Source of the DNA: Actinomycetospora sp.
Lineage (GTDB): Bacteria; Actinomycetota; Actinomycetes; Mycobacteriales; Pseudonocardiaceae
Reading direction: 5' to 3'
Length of the DNA stretch: 18,480 nt
Assembly (NCBI GenBank): GCA_025925615.1
Contig: JAICLN010000031.1
Span: forward strand, 1-18,480
Shown here: piece after piece, positions 7,676 through 14,785 of the stretch
How the letters are laid out: every line of letters starts with the position of its first letter
How positions within the stretch are numbered: position 1 is the first letter of the stretch
Program-made: the position numbers and the translations under genes
Notes under the pieces: generated by a model
Databases searched by the model: none
The model's input: only the letters and a program-made list of their open reading frames with translations
Told to the model about the DNA's origin: nothing

Positions 7676-7748
7676 ATGATCAAGCCTCGCGCTGGTGACC
7701 AGCACTGAATGTCCGGACAGGACGCCCGCGGATCGCGCGCCTCGCCTG

Positions 7749-8204
7749 CTAGATCGTCGGCAGGATCCCGACGACGAGCAGCGCCACGACCGAGACGACC
7801 ATCCCGACGACGGCGACCGGCCGGCGGACCGGGGTCCGCAGGGCCACGCCACCGAGGACCAGGCCGACGACGGCGACGGCGAGCGCGACGTAGGTGTCCC
7901 ACGACATCGCCATCGAGCCGAACGCCAGCGGACGCAGGCTGACCACCAGGCCGAGCAGGCCCACGATCACCGAGAGGGCGGCCAATCCGTTGCCGGCCGG
8001 CCGGGGGTCGTCCTCGTCGGCGGCCGGGTCCCAGCCGTAGGGGTAGGCGCCGGGGAGGACGCCGTGCGGGCCGGTCGGCATCGGCGGCCGCGGACCGGGC
8101 ACGTACGGGCCGGGGTGGGGCACGCCGACGGGGCGGGGCGGCCCGGGGGGCGTCACCGGTCCGGAACCCGTCGTCGAGCTCCGCTGCACGTCCTGACTCG
8201 TCAT
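7749..8204 (-). CDS. Proline-rich membrane protein, DUF4190-like
   Basis: 151 residues. The first 70 are rich in Pro and Gly (PPGPPRPVGVPHPGPY, PGPRPPMPTG) and end in an acidic patch (DPAADEDDP), so this part is probably disordered and cytoplasmic. Three hydrophobic segments follow, at about 73-90, 103-123 and 128-149. NGLAALSVIVGLLGL and the GGVALRTPVRRPVAVVGMVVS turn resemble the DUF4190 type of small actinobacterial membrane protein. The protein ends right after the last helix. ATG 8204 has GGGGG eight bases upstream. It lies 81 bases downstream of the SDR gene on the same strand and may be co-transcribed with it. No specific function is known. Confidence 0.7.
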   Translation of the reverse strand: MTSQDVQRSSTTGSGPVTPPGPPRPVGVPHPGPYVPGPRPPMPTGPHGVLPGAYPYGWDPAADEDDPRPAGNGLAALSVIVGLLGLVVSLRPLAFGSMAMSWDTYVALAVAVVGLVLGGVALRTPVRRPVAVVGMVVSVVALLVVGILPTI

Positions 8205-8285
8205 CCCGTCGGCCCCCGAGGCACCGGTGTCCCCGCTCCGTCACGGGGCCCTTCACCCGACGCATCGACCGGGACGGGTCCAGCG

Positions 8286-9278
8286 TTAACCGACGACGCC
8301 ACCGTGTTGACCCGTGGCGTCAACGCAGAGCGCCCAGAGGGCCGCACGCTCCTCCGGAGCCTCCTCCCCGCCCGGGAGGTAGTGCGTCGGGCGCGGGGCG
8401 CGGTCGTGCCAGAACACCCCGCTGCACCGCCCCGGCTCGCGCGCGGCCTGGAGCCAGACGGCGGTGTCGGCGCCCTGTCCGGCGGTGCGCAGCAGGGGAC
8501 CGGTGACGCGGCGGAAGCCGGGCAGCGAGGCGGTCACGCCCGGGGTGTCGGCCCAGCCCGGGTGCATGCTGTGCACGGCCACGCCGGCCGCCGCGTGGTC
8601 GTCGGCGAGCAGCTCGGCGAGGACCACCTGCATGCGCTTGGTGCGGGCGTAGGCGGCCCCGCCGGAGAAGCGGCCCTGGAGGAACTCCGGGTCGTCGGTG
8701 CGCAGCGAGGCGGTGTACATCCCGCCCGAGGACACGAAGACCACGCGGGACGGGGAGCCGGGGCGGTCGGGCGGTGAGCCCGCGCGCAGCAGCGGCAGCA
8801 GTTCCCGGGTGAGCAGGAACGGCCCGAGGACGTGGGTGGCCAGGCACAGCTCGTGCCCCGCGGCGGTCTCCGTGCGCTCGTCGGGGAGCACGCCGGCGTT
8901 GTGCACGATGCCGTGCAGCGCGATCAGCCGGTCCCGCGCGTCGGCGGCGTAGCGGCGCACGTCGTCGAGGTCGGCGAGGTCGCAGCGGGCCACGCTCACC
9001 CGCGCGCCGGGGTGCGCCTCGAGGATCCGGGCCCGGGCCGCCTCGCCGCGGGCCCGGTCGCGCACCAGCATCTCGACCTCGGCGCCCAGCCCCACGAGCC
9101 CGGCGGCGGTGGCCTCCCCGAGGCCGCCGTTCGCCCCCGTGACCGCCACGGTCCGGCCGGAGAGGACGTCGGGCGGCAACGCGGACCACCCGGCGGCCCG
9201 GGCGAGGTACCCCAGTCGGGAGTAGCCCGGGAGCACGAGACGGTCGAGCGCGGCGTCGAGCAGTCGCGGCAACGGCAC
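8286..9278 (-). CDS. Short-chain dehydrogenase/reductase, DHRS12-like
   Basis: 330 residues, somewhat longer than classical SDRs because of an N-terminal extension (1-40) with GYSRLGYLARAAGW. The cofactor motif is TGANGGLG (47-54), followed by RD at 73-74, compatible with NADP. Other landmarks are CDLADLDDV (99-107), HNAGVL (126-131), catalytic Ser in FVSSGGMY (181-188) and YARTK (Tyr210, Lys214). At the tetrad Asn position (N-x-L-G) it has His149 (THVLG). The extension and the HPGWADTPGV segment recall the DHRS12/retinol-dehydrogenase-like group; the substrate is unknown. The start is GTG 9278. The minus-strand hexamer TAGGCT ends six bases before it and there is no Shine-Dalgarno, so it is probably leaderless. 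A 12-base palindrome lies about 40 bases upstream. Confidence 0.87.
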   Translation of the reverse strand: MPLPRLLDAALDRLVLPGYSRLGYLARAAGWSALPPDVLSGRTVAVTGANGGLGEATAAGLVGLGAEVEMLVRDRARGEAARARILEAHPGARVSVARCDLADLDDVRRYAADARDRLIALHGIVHNAGVLPDERTETAAGHELCLATHVLGPFLLTRELLPLLRAGSPPDRPGSPSRVVFVSSGGMYTASLRTDDPEFLQGRFSGGAAYARTKRMQVVLAELLADDHAAAGVAVHSMHPGWADTPGVTASLPGFRRVTGPLLRTAGQGADTAVWLQAAREPGRCSGVFWHDRAPRPTHYLPGGEEAPEERAALWALCVDATGQHGGVVG

Positions 9279-9316
9279 GGCGCGAGCCTACGGGCGCGGC
9301 GCGACCCCGGCACGGG

Positions 9317-9328
9317 CGATGATCATCG
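9317..9328. promoter_or_regulatory. Perfect palindrome CGATGATCATCG upstream of the SDR gene
   Basis: A 12-base perfect palindrome centred about 44 bases upstream of the SDR start codon, in the 73-base gap before the hydrolase gene's 3' end. After two non-pairing positions the symmetry resumes (CG at 9313-9314 with CG at 9331-9332). The position suits an operator or activator site for the SDR promoter, whose -10 would be TAGGCT. The binding protein is unknown. Confidence 0.4.
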
Positions 9329-9351
9329 TTCGCGGCCGGGTCGTCCCGGCG

Positions 9352-11031
9352 TCACGGGGGGCAGACGGTCTCCTCGCGGGGGATCCCGCCGTCGACCAGG
9401 AAGTCCTCCACCACCCCGGCGATGCACGGGGTCCCCGGGTAGGCGCCGTGCCCGGCGCCCAGCCACGACACCAGGACCGAGCCCTGCATGCCCGCGGCGA
9501 CCCGCTGGCTCTCCGCCAGCGGTACCGCGGGGTCGGCGGCGGTCCCGAGCAGCAGCGTCGGGGTCGGGGTGCCGGCGAACGGGGACGGGGCGTCGGTCGG
9601 CACCGGCCACGAGGCGCACGTCAGCGGCCGCTGCGCGAACCAGCCGCCGAACACCGGATCCCCGGTCGCGGCGCGACGCGAGGCCGCAGCGACCTGATCG
9701 ACGGTCTGACGGCTCGCGTCATCGTTGCAGGTCTGGACGAGCCCCAGGTCGTACCCGGGGTCGCCGGCGGTCCCCGAGGCCCCCGCGCTCCCGAGGCCGC
9801 CGGGCGCGGCGTCCTCCTGGGCCTCGGCGAGCGCGAGGAGCCCGGCGGGGTCGCCGGCCCGGGCGCTCGCCAGGGCGGTGGCGAGGGTCGGCCAGGAGTC
9901 GGGGTCCCCGAGCCGGTCCACCAGCACGGACACGACGGTCCCGGCCGTCACCTCGCGCCCCGGGACGGGGCCGGTCGCCGTCGCGGCGGCGGGTAGCGGG
10001 GCGGCGTGCAGGCGCGCCACGATGTCGGCGACCGCGGCCCGCGGGTCCGGCCCGAGCGGGCAGGTCCCGTCCGCGACGCAGGCGGTGGCGAAGGCGTCGA
10101 GGCCGGCGCGGGCGGCGGCCCCCCGCTGGTCCGAGCCGACCGGTTCGGAGGCGGTCGGGTCGGGGAGCGCGTCGAGGACGAGGCGGCCCTGCGCCCCGGG
10201 GTGCGCCTGGGCCCAGCGGGCGAGGGTGGACGCGCCGCCGCCGAGCCCGACCGCGTTCAGCCGGCTCGCGCCGAGCGCCTGGCGGACCTCCTCGAGGTCG
10301 TCGGCGTCGGTCGCGGTGGTGAAGTCGGTGAGGGAGTCCTCGAGCAGCTGGGAGCACGTGCGCGCCGCGCTGCCCGCGGCGGCCGCCAGCGGGGCGAGGG
10401 CCACCGGATCCGCGGCGAGCGGGTCGGCGTCGTCGAGGGCGGCGCGGGTGGTCGGGGTGACGCAGTCGACCGCGGTGCCCGAGCTCCCGCGGACGTCGAC
10501 CCCGTAGAGGGTGCGCCCGGTGAGCAGGTCCGCCGGGCCCCGCGCCGCCAGGCGCACGGCTGCCTCGGTGCCGGTCCGCCGGCCCGGGTCGCCGAGGACC
10601 GCGATCGGCACGGTCGCCGTCGTCGGGGCCGCGCCGATCGTCACCCGGGTGAGGCCGACCTGGGCAGCCGAGGCCTGTGACCCCGTCGCGAACCCGCCGC
10701 CCACCGGCACCGTCGCGCAGCCCATCCGCAGGTCGCGTCCCCCGAGGGCGGCGGGGCCGCCGACGGCCGCGACCACCGCGGCCGGGCCGGCGGTGAAGTC
10801 CACCGACGGGGTGGCCGGCTGGAGCGGGGGCAGCAGCGCCGGCGGCGGGGGCGCCGACGACGGGGGTGGGGGTCCGGTCACCGGCGCGTCGCTGTTCACC
10901 GTCGCGACCGGGGGCCGCAGCGAGGGGCCGACCGCGCAGCCCGCGAGCGCGAGGACGGCCACGGCCAGCACCGCGACGGCCGTGACGGCGCGGCGGGCAG
11001 GGCGGGGGAGCGCGACGCGGATGGTTCTCAG
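9352..11031 (-). CDS. TAP-like alpha/beta-hydrolase lipoprotein lacking the nucleophile serine
   Basis: The coding part is clear, but the start is unusual. From the CTG at 11031 the protein has 559 residues and a proper lipoprotein signal: RPARR at 10-14, a hydrophobic stretch, and LALAGC with Cys32. The first ordinary start (GTG 10971) would remove all positive charges from the signal. A Pro-rich linker follows the lipobox. The fold matches secreted tripeptidyl-aminopeptidase-like hydrolases: LTGRTLYGVDVRGSSGT near the oxyanion region, the acid in ADPAVPLAES and the catalytic His in GAGHGAYPGTPC near the C-terminus. At the nucleophile elbow, where G-x-S-x-G is expected, it reads GLGGGAS, with Gly at the Ser position. 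It is therefore probably inactive as a peptidase, or works differently. It lies 100 bases downstream of ligC on the same strand. Confidence 0.8.
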   Translation of the reverse strand: MRTIRVALPRPARRAVTAVAVLAVAVLALAGCAVGPSLRPPVATVNSDAPVTGPPPPSSAPPPPALLPPLQPATPSVDFTAGPAAVVAAVGGPAALGGRDLRMGCATVPVGGGFATGSQASAAQVGLTRVTIGAAPTTATVPIAVLGDPGRRTGTEAAVRLAARGPADLLTGRTLYGVDVRGSSGTAVDCVTPTTRAALDDADPLAADPVALAPLAAAAGSAARTCSQLLEDSLTDFTTATDADDLEEVRQALGASRLNAVGLGGGASTLARWAQAHPGAQGRLVLDALPDPTASEPVGSDQRGAAARAGLDAFATACVADGTCPLGPDPRAAVADIVARLHAAPLPAAATATGPVPGREVTAGTVVSVLVDRLGDPDSWPTLATALASARAGDPAGLLALAEAQEDAAPGGLGSAGASGTAGDPGYDLGLVQTCNDDASRQTVDQVAAASRRAATGDPVFGGWFAQRPLTCASWPVPTDAPSPFAGTPTPTLLLGTAADPAVPLAESQRVAAGMQGSVLVSWLGAGHGAYPGTPCIAGVVEDFLVDGGIPREETVCPP

Positions 11032-11131
11032 GCCTTCCTGGGACGGGCCGGGACCGACTCCGGGGTGGGGGACAGGCGCGCAGGATGACCGGCGGCCGGT
11101 CGTGGTGCGGTGAACCGGGGGCCGGCGAGTC

Positions 11132-12208
11132 TCAGCGCGGGGCCGGGGGCAGGATCTCGGCGAGGTCGAAGCTCACCGGCCGCTCGAGCTGGTCGTAGGT
11201 GCACGACTCGGGCTCGCGGTCGGGGCGCCACCGCACGAACTGCGTGGTGTGGCGGAACCGGTCGCCCTCGAGGTAGTCGTAGCGGACCTCGACGACGCGC
11301 TCCGGGCGCAGCGGGGTGAACGAGAGGTCCTTGCCCGCGTTCCAGCGGCTCGTCTCGTTCTTGCGCGGGGTGCGGTCGCCCGCCTCGTGCGCGGCCCAGT
11401 TCCACGGGTGCCCCTCGAAGGTCGTCACCAGCGGCTGCAGCTCGGCGAAGAGCTCCCGGCGCCGGGCCATCGTGAAGGCCCCGACGACGCCGACCGAGGC
11501 GAGCGTCCCCTCGGCGGTGTGCAGGCCCAGGAGCAGCGACCCGATCGCGTCCGGCCCGGACTTGTGCACCCGGTAGCCGGCGACGACACAGTCCGCGGTG
11601 CGCTCGTGCTTGATCTTGCTCATCACCCGCTTGTCGGGCTGGTAGCGCAGGTCGCCCTTCTTGGCGATGAGGCCGTCGAGCCCGGCGCCCTCGAAGCGCA
11701 CGAACCATTCCCGGGCCTCGTCCGCGTCCGACGTTATGGGGGTGACGTGCACCGGGGCGCGCCCGGCCGGCCCCAGCGCGTCCTCGAGGGCCGCCCGCCG
11801 CTGCGCGAACGGCCGCGGGGTCAGGTCCTCGTCGCCGAGGGCGAGCAGGTCGAAGACGACCATGCTCGCGGGCGTCTCCGCAGCCAGGAGGTTGACCCGG
11901 GAGACCGCGGGGTGGATGCGCTGCTGGAGGGCCTCGAAGTCGAGCCCGTGCCCGTCCCGGCTCGCGACGATGATCTCGCCGTCGACCACGCACCGCTGCG
12001 GCAGGTGCTCGCGCAGCGCCTCGACGACCTCGGGGAAGTAGCGGGTCATCGGCCTGGTGTTGCGGCTGCCGATCTCCACCTCGTCGCCGTCCCGGAAGAC
12101 GATCGCGCGGAACCCGTCCCACTTGGGCTCGTAGTGCTGGCCCTCCGGCACGGACTTCACGGGCTTCGCCAGCATCGGCAGCACCGGCGGCATCACGGGC
12201 AGGTCCAC
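11132..12208 (-). CDS. ligC: ATP-dependent DNA ligase, LigC type
   Basis: 358 residues. The adenylation domain contains motif I with the AMP-accepting lysine (EPKWDGFRA, about 28-36), followed by RNTRPMTRYFPE, VDGEI (motif III), VFDLLALGDEDL, EGAGLDGLIAKK (motif IV) and KIKHERTADCVV (motif V). A C-terminal OB domain (about 220-340) includes HPWNWAA, GKDLSFTPLRPERVVEVRYD and FRHTTQFVRWRPDR. Length and order match mycobacterial LigC, a small ligase linked to nucleotide-gap repair, rather than the larger LigD. The start is GTG 12208, because the residues after it (DLPVMPPVLPMLAKPV) align with the N-terminus of LigC. The open frame continues upstream, but that part overlaps the AmaP gene. CAGACT lies seven bases before the GTG and no Shine-Dalgarno is seen. 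It begins 29 bases after the AmaP stop and may also be read from that operon. Confidence 0.92.
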   Translation of the reverse strand: MDLPVMPPVLPMLAKPVKSVPEGQHYEPKWDGFRAIVFRDGDEVEIGSRNTRPMTRYFPEVVEALREHLPQRCVVDGEIIVASRDGHGLDFEALQQRIHPAVSRVNLLAAETPASMVVFDLLALGDEDLTPRPFAQRRAALEDALGPAGRAPVHVTPITSDADEAREWFVRFEGAGLDGLIAKKGDLRYQPDKRVMSKIKHERTADCVVAGYRVHKSGPDAIGSLLLGLHTAEGTLASVGVVGAFTMARRRELFAELQPLVTTFEGHPWNWAAHEAGDRTPRKNETSRWNAGKDLSFTPLRPERVVEVRYDYLEGDRFRHTTQFVRWRPDREPESCTYDQLERPVSFDLAEILPPAPR

Positions 12209-12237
12209 ACCGACCAGTCTGGCCCAGCCCCGGTGGT

Positions 12238-12840
12238 TCAGAGCACCCGCGGGGTCTTCGACGCGGCGGCGTCCAGCTCGATGCGCACCGCGGTCGGCAG
12301 CACCTCGACGGCGAAGGCCTGCCGGGCGCGCGCGAGCACCCGGCCGTCGACCTCGGCCCAGACGTCGCGCACGTCGGCCTCCTCGACCAGCCACAGCGTC
12401 ATGCGCATCGCGGGACGGCGCTCGTGGCCGACCAGCCGCACCCGCGCGCGGCTCACCCCGTCGATGGCCTCCGCGTCGCTGCGGACGGCGTCCGCGATCG
12501 CCGAGTGCTCGACGGTGAGGCGCTGCCCGGGTACCTCGGAGAGCAGCACGTCGGGGCGCGGCTCCGGGCGCAGCGAGCGGACCGCCCAGATCAGGCCGAT
12601 CACCAGCAGCACGATGCCGATGCCGACGGCGATCCAGCGTGTGGCGGTGGCGTTGGCCGTCATCCAGCCGCTGATCTGGGGATCGATGAGCGGGCGCTGG
12701 GCCCGGTAGACGCCGAAGACACCTTGGCCGAGGAGCAGGACGAGCACCGCGACGGCGAGCAGCACCAGTCCGGAGAGGAGGACGAGGGTGCGGTCGGAGG
12801 CGGTGGAGCGGGCGACGGCGGCGCGGGAGCGGCTGCTCAC
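12238..12840 (-). CDS. amaP: Alkaline shock response membrane anchor protein AmaP
   Basis: 200 residues. TM helices lie at about 19-43 and 68-88, joined by a short loop (YRAQRPLIDPQISGW). A soluble C-terminal domain (about 95-200) contains LTVEHSAIADAVRSDAEAIDGV and ARVRLVGHERRPAMRMTLWL, resembling the Asp23-like fold found at this place in AmaP proteins. AmaP tethers Asp23/Gls24 proteins to the membrane in Gram-positive bacteria. It is the last gene of the seven-gene operon, and its ATG overlaps the DUF6286 stop by four bases. Confidence 0.8.
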   Translation of the reverse strand: MSSRSRAAVARSTASDRTLVLLSGLVLLAVAVLVLLLGQGVFGVYRAQRPLIDPQISGWMTANATATRWIAVGIGIVLLVIGLIWAVRSLRPEPRPDVLLSEVPGQRLTVEHSAIADAVRSDAEAIDGVSRARVRLVGHERRPAMRMTLWLVEEADVRDVWAEVDGRVLARARQAFAVEVLPTAVRIELDAAASKTPRVL

Positions 12841-13379
12841 TTGACCCCCTTGGTGGCGGCGACGGAGACCGACACGCGCGGCCGGCGCGCGAGCGGGAGA
12901 CGGGTGAAGAGGGTGTCGATCCGCTCGCGGACCGCGGCGCGCACCTCATCGGGGGCGTCGAGGGTCCCGGCCTTGACCACGACCTTCTTCGACGACGCGA
13001 CGACGGACGCGGAGACCACGTCGGAGTGTGAGCGGACCTCGTGGCCCACCGCGCGGGCGAGCGAGCGCGGCGAGGTGGTGACCGTGACCTCGGGGACCGG
13101 ATCGGTGAGGCGGACGTCGTGGCGGCGGGCGACGAGCGGGACCAGCGCGACGAGCACCCCCACGATGCCGATGACGATCGCGACGAGGCGGACCGTCGGG
13201 GAGTCCCAGGTGACGCCGGTGAGGGCCGCCTGCCAGTCGGGCCACGGGATCACGAGCGGGGACGAGGCGGGCGCGACCCAGGCCGTGATCACCTCGAGCA
13301 GGGTGATGACGCCGATCGCGGCCACCACCAGCCCGAGCAGGGGGGAGAGCAGGCGCAGCAGGAATCGCACGGCGGTCAC
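12837..13379 (-). CDS. DUF6286 family membrane protein of the Asp23 cluster
   Basis: 180 residues. Two TM helices lie at about 7-36 and 62-84, with the short segment SSPLVIPWPDWQAALTGVTW between them. A soluble domain follows (about 95-180). DUF6286 proteins accompany Asp23/AmaP genes in Actinobacteria. The pattern of two helices followed by a small mixed domain parallels AmaP, so the two may be paralogues acting as alternative anchors. This pairing is inference. It overlaps the neighbouring genes by four bases on both sides. Confidence 0.8.
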   Translation of the reverse strand: MTAVRFLLRLLSPLLGLVVAAIGVITLLEVITAWVAPASSPLVIPWPDWQAALTGVTWDSPTVRLVAIVIGIVGVLVALVPLVARRHDVRLTDPVPEVTVTTSPRSLARAVGHEVRSHSDVVSASVVASSKKVVVKAGTLDAPDEVRAAVRERIDTLFTRLPLARRPRVSVSVAATKGVK

Positions 13380-13837
13380 TCCGTCCGTCGGGTGGGGGCC
13401 GGGGGACCGGCCGGGACGGCGAGCGCGGAGACGGTGACGTCGAGCGCCCGCACCGCGTAGCCGGTGAGGGTCTCCACGCGCTCGCGGACGTTGCCGCGGA
13501 CCGCCTCGACCGTCAGCGCGATGGGTGCCGGGTAGGCGAGCGGGACCTCGAGGCGCAGGTCCACCTGGTCGCCGTAGCCCGAGACGCGGGCGGTCGCCCC
13601 GGACTCGCCGAGGCCGACCCCGACCACCCGCCGCTCGGTGCGCACGGTGCCCTCGCTCGTGTCCGCGGCGTGCTCGGCGATCCGGCGCACCACCGAGAAG
13701 GCGATGTCGAGGCTGCCGCGCTCACCGGGGTCGGCCCGGCCGTCAGCTGGGGCCCCGGCCGCGCCGGGCGCCGAGGCCCCGTCGGAGGCTCCGGCCACCG
13801 GGACCGGCGTCGTGTCGTCGCGGGAGGGTTCGCTCAT
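13376..13837 (-). CDS. Asp23/Gls24 family envelope stress protein (second full copy)
   Basis: 153 residues. A low-complexity Ala/Gly/Asp-rich head (1-42) precedes an Asp23 domain (about 43-142). That domain includes IAFSVVRRIAEHAADTSEGT, GYGDQVDLRLEVPLAYPAPI, VRGNVRERVETLTGYAVRAL and DVTVSALAV. The usual pattern (helix, variable strand, V-x-L-x-V-x-YG region, then R-x-x-V-x-x-V-x-x-x-T-G) is visible. Asp23 proteins bind the membrane anchor AmaP and form envelope-associated oligomers. This copy is more divergent than the one at 14782-15279. Confidence 0.82.
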   Translation of the reverse strand: MSEPSRDDTTPVPVAGASDGASAPGAAGAPADGRADPGERGSLDIAFSVVRRIAEHAADTSEGTVRTERRVVGVGLGESGATARVSGYGDQVDLRLEVPLAYPAPIALTVEAVRGNVRERVETLTGYAVRALDVTVSALAVPAGPPAPTRRTE

Positions 13838-14013
13838 CGGTCGCGGCCGCGGCCGGTGAACTGGGTGAGGTCGAGCTCGCCGTCGAGGACCCGTCCGACG
13901 ACGAGGCCGAGGATGCCCAGGACGAGGGCGATGAAGAAGCCGACGAGACCGCCCGCGGCGGCGGCGACGCCGAGCAGGAGGCCGACGAACAAGCCGACCG
14001 TGGTGGCACTCAT
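13834..14013 (-). CDS. Small DUF2273-like membrane protein
   Basis: 59 residues, almost entirely hydrophobic from about 5 to 42, in two Gly-rich stretches (GLFVGLLLGVAAAAGGLVGF and FIALVLGILGLVVGRVL) that can form a two-helix hairpin. A charged tail follows (DGELDLTQFTGRGRDR). Its size, composition and place between Asp23-type genes match DUF2273 proteins of Asp23 operons. The ATG at 14013 has a consensus Shine-Dalgarno GGAGGT seven bases upstream. It has the clearest ribosome-binding site after the only non-overlapping junction of the operon, so translation may re-initiate strongly here. Confidence 0.8.
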   Translation of the reverse strand: MSATTVGLFVGLLLGVAAAAGGLVGFFIALVLGILGLVVGRVLDGELDLTQFTGRGRDR

Positions 14014-14057
14014 GGGATGGACCTCCAGGCGAGGGGCGGGTCGTGCGGGTGTGTGGG

Positions 14058-14414
14058 TCAGACGACGCGGCGGTGGCGGACGGGGCGCAGCGGCGCCCGG
14101 CCGAGCAAGCGACGGCCGGCGCGCAGCGTGCGGGGCACGACGTGGCCGGAGACCGCGACGACGGGCGCGTCCAGGCGCGGGTCGTCGTCGGGGACCGACC
14201 ACGCGGCGGGCCGCGGAGCGGGGGGCCCTGCAGCGGGGGCGGACGGGACCGCGGTGAACGGGGACCGGCCCGCGCGGAAGGCCTCGACGCCCCGGCGGAA
14301 GACCTCCGGGTCGCCGCCGACGTCCGGGTGGTGACGGCGCGCGAAGGCGCGGAACCCGGCGGCGCCGTCGAGCGGGCCGGGGCCGTCGAGGCCAGGGTCG
14401 TCGAGGGCCGTCAC
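14058..14414 (-). CDS. J-domain-like protein with HPD motif
   Basis: 118 residues. FRAFARRHHPDVGGDPEVFR with VEAFRAG right after it reads like helix II, the HPD loop and helix III of a DnaJ domain; HPD is at 29-31. Helix I is missing or very degenerate, and the remainder (60-118) is Pro-rich then strongly basic (LRAGRRLLGRAPLRPVRHRR) at the C-terminus. HPD is the residue triplet by which J-proteins stimulate Hsp70 ATPase. Whether this shortened version can do so is unknown. Its start overlaps the preceding Asp23-like gene by four bases, and 44 bases separate its stop from the DUF2273-like gene. Confidence 0.7.
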   Translation of the reverse strand: MTALDDPGLDGPGPLDGAAGFRAFARRHHPDVGGDPEVFRRGVEAFRAGRSPFTAVPSAPAAGPPAPRPAAWSVPDDDPRLDAPVVAVSGHVVPRTLRAGRRLLGRAPLRPVRHRRVV

Positions 14415-14785
14415 GGTGTCGCGCTCCCGGGCTCGACGTCGGCGATGACCACGTCGACCCGCCGTGCGCCGGTCTCGGCGGCGACGAGGGCCCGCAGCGC
14501 GTCGGCCGTGGGGTGGACCCGGGCGCCGAGCCGCAGCACGACCCCGATCCGCGTGGGCTCGTCACCCTCGCCGAGGGAGACCCCCACGAGGCGGCGCCCG
14601 GGTCGGTAGGTCGCGATCGACCCGAAGGTGCCGCCCGAGAGCCGCACCACGTCGGGGTGGGCGAGCAGCGCGTCCGCGACCCGCTCGGAGAGCGGGCCCC
14701 GGCCGGGTGCGGTCGGGTCGTGCGGGCTGGTGGCGCGCACCCCGGGCGCGGACGCCGGGATCGCGCCCGAGGGCGTGCCGGTCAC
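14411..14785 (-). CDS. Asp23-like protein, short divergent copy
   Basis: 124 residues. After a disordered head (1-30) comes LSERVADALLAHPDVVRLSG, then GGTFGSIATYRPGRRLVGVS, VVLRLGARVHPTADALRALV and RRVDVVIADVEP. The arrangement of helix, beta hairpin, strand, helix and final V-x-V strand parallels the Asp23/Gls24 fold but is shorter and lacks the V-x-YG region. Both its start and stop overlap neighbours by four bases. Assignment to the Asp23 superfamily rests on pattern and context and is less certain than for the flanking copies. Confidence 0.65.
   Translation of the reverse strand: MTGTPSGAIPASAPGVRATSPHDPTAPGRGPLSERVADALLAHPDVVRLSGGTFGSIATYRPGRRLVGVSLGEGDEPTRIGVVLRLGARVHPTADALRALVAAETGARRVDVVIADVEPGSATP

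Noticed and set aside
7692..7719. CTGGTGACCAG and TGTCCGGACA palindromes upstream of the TetR gene
   Set aside because: Too short and common at this GC content to call operators beside the better-placed ATCGTACGAT site.
12209..12949. N-terminal extension of the ligase frame
   Set aside because: The extra residues overlap AmaP and DUF6286 genes and have no ligase homology; known LigC proteins begin at the equivalent of 12208.
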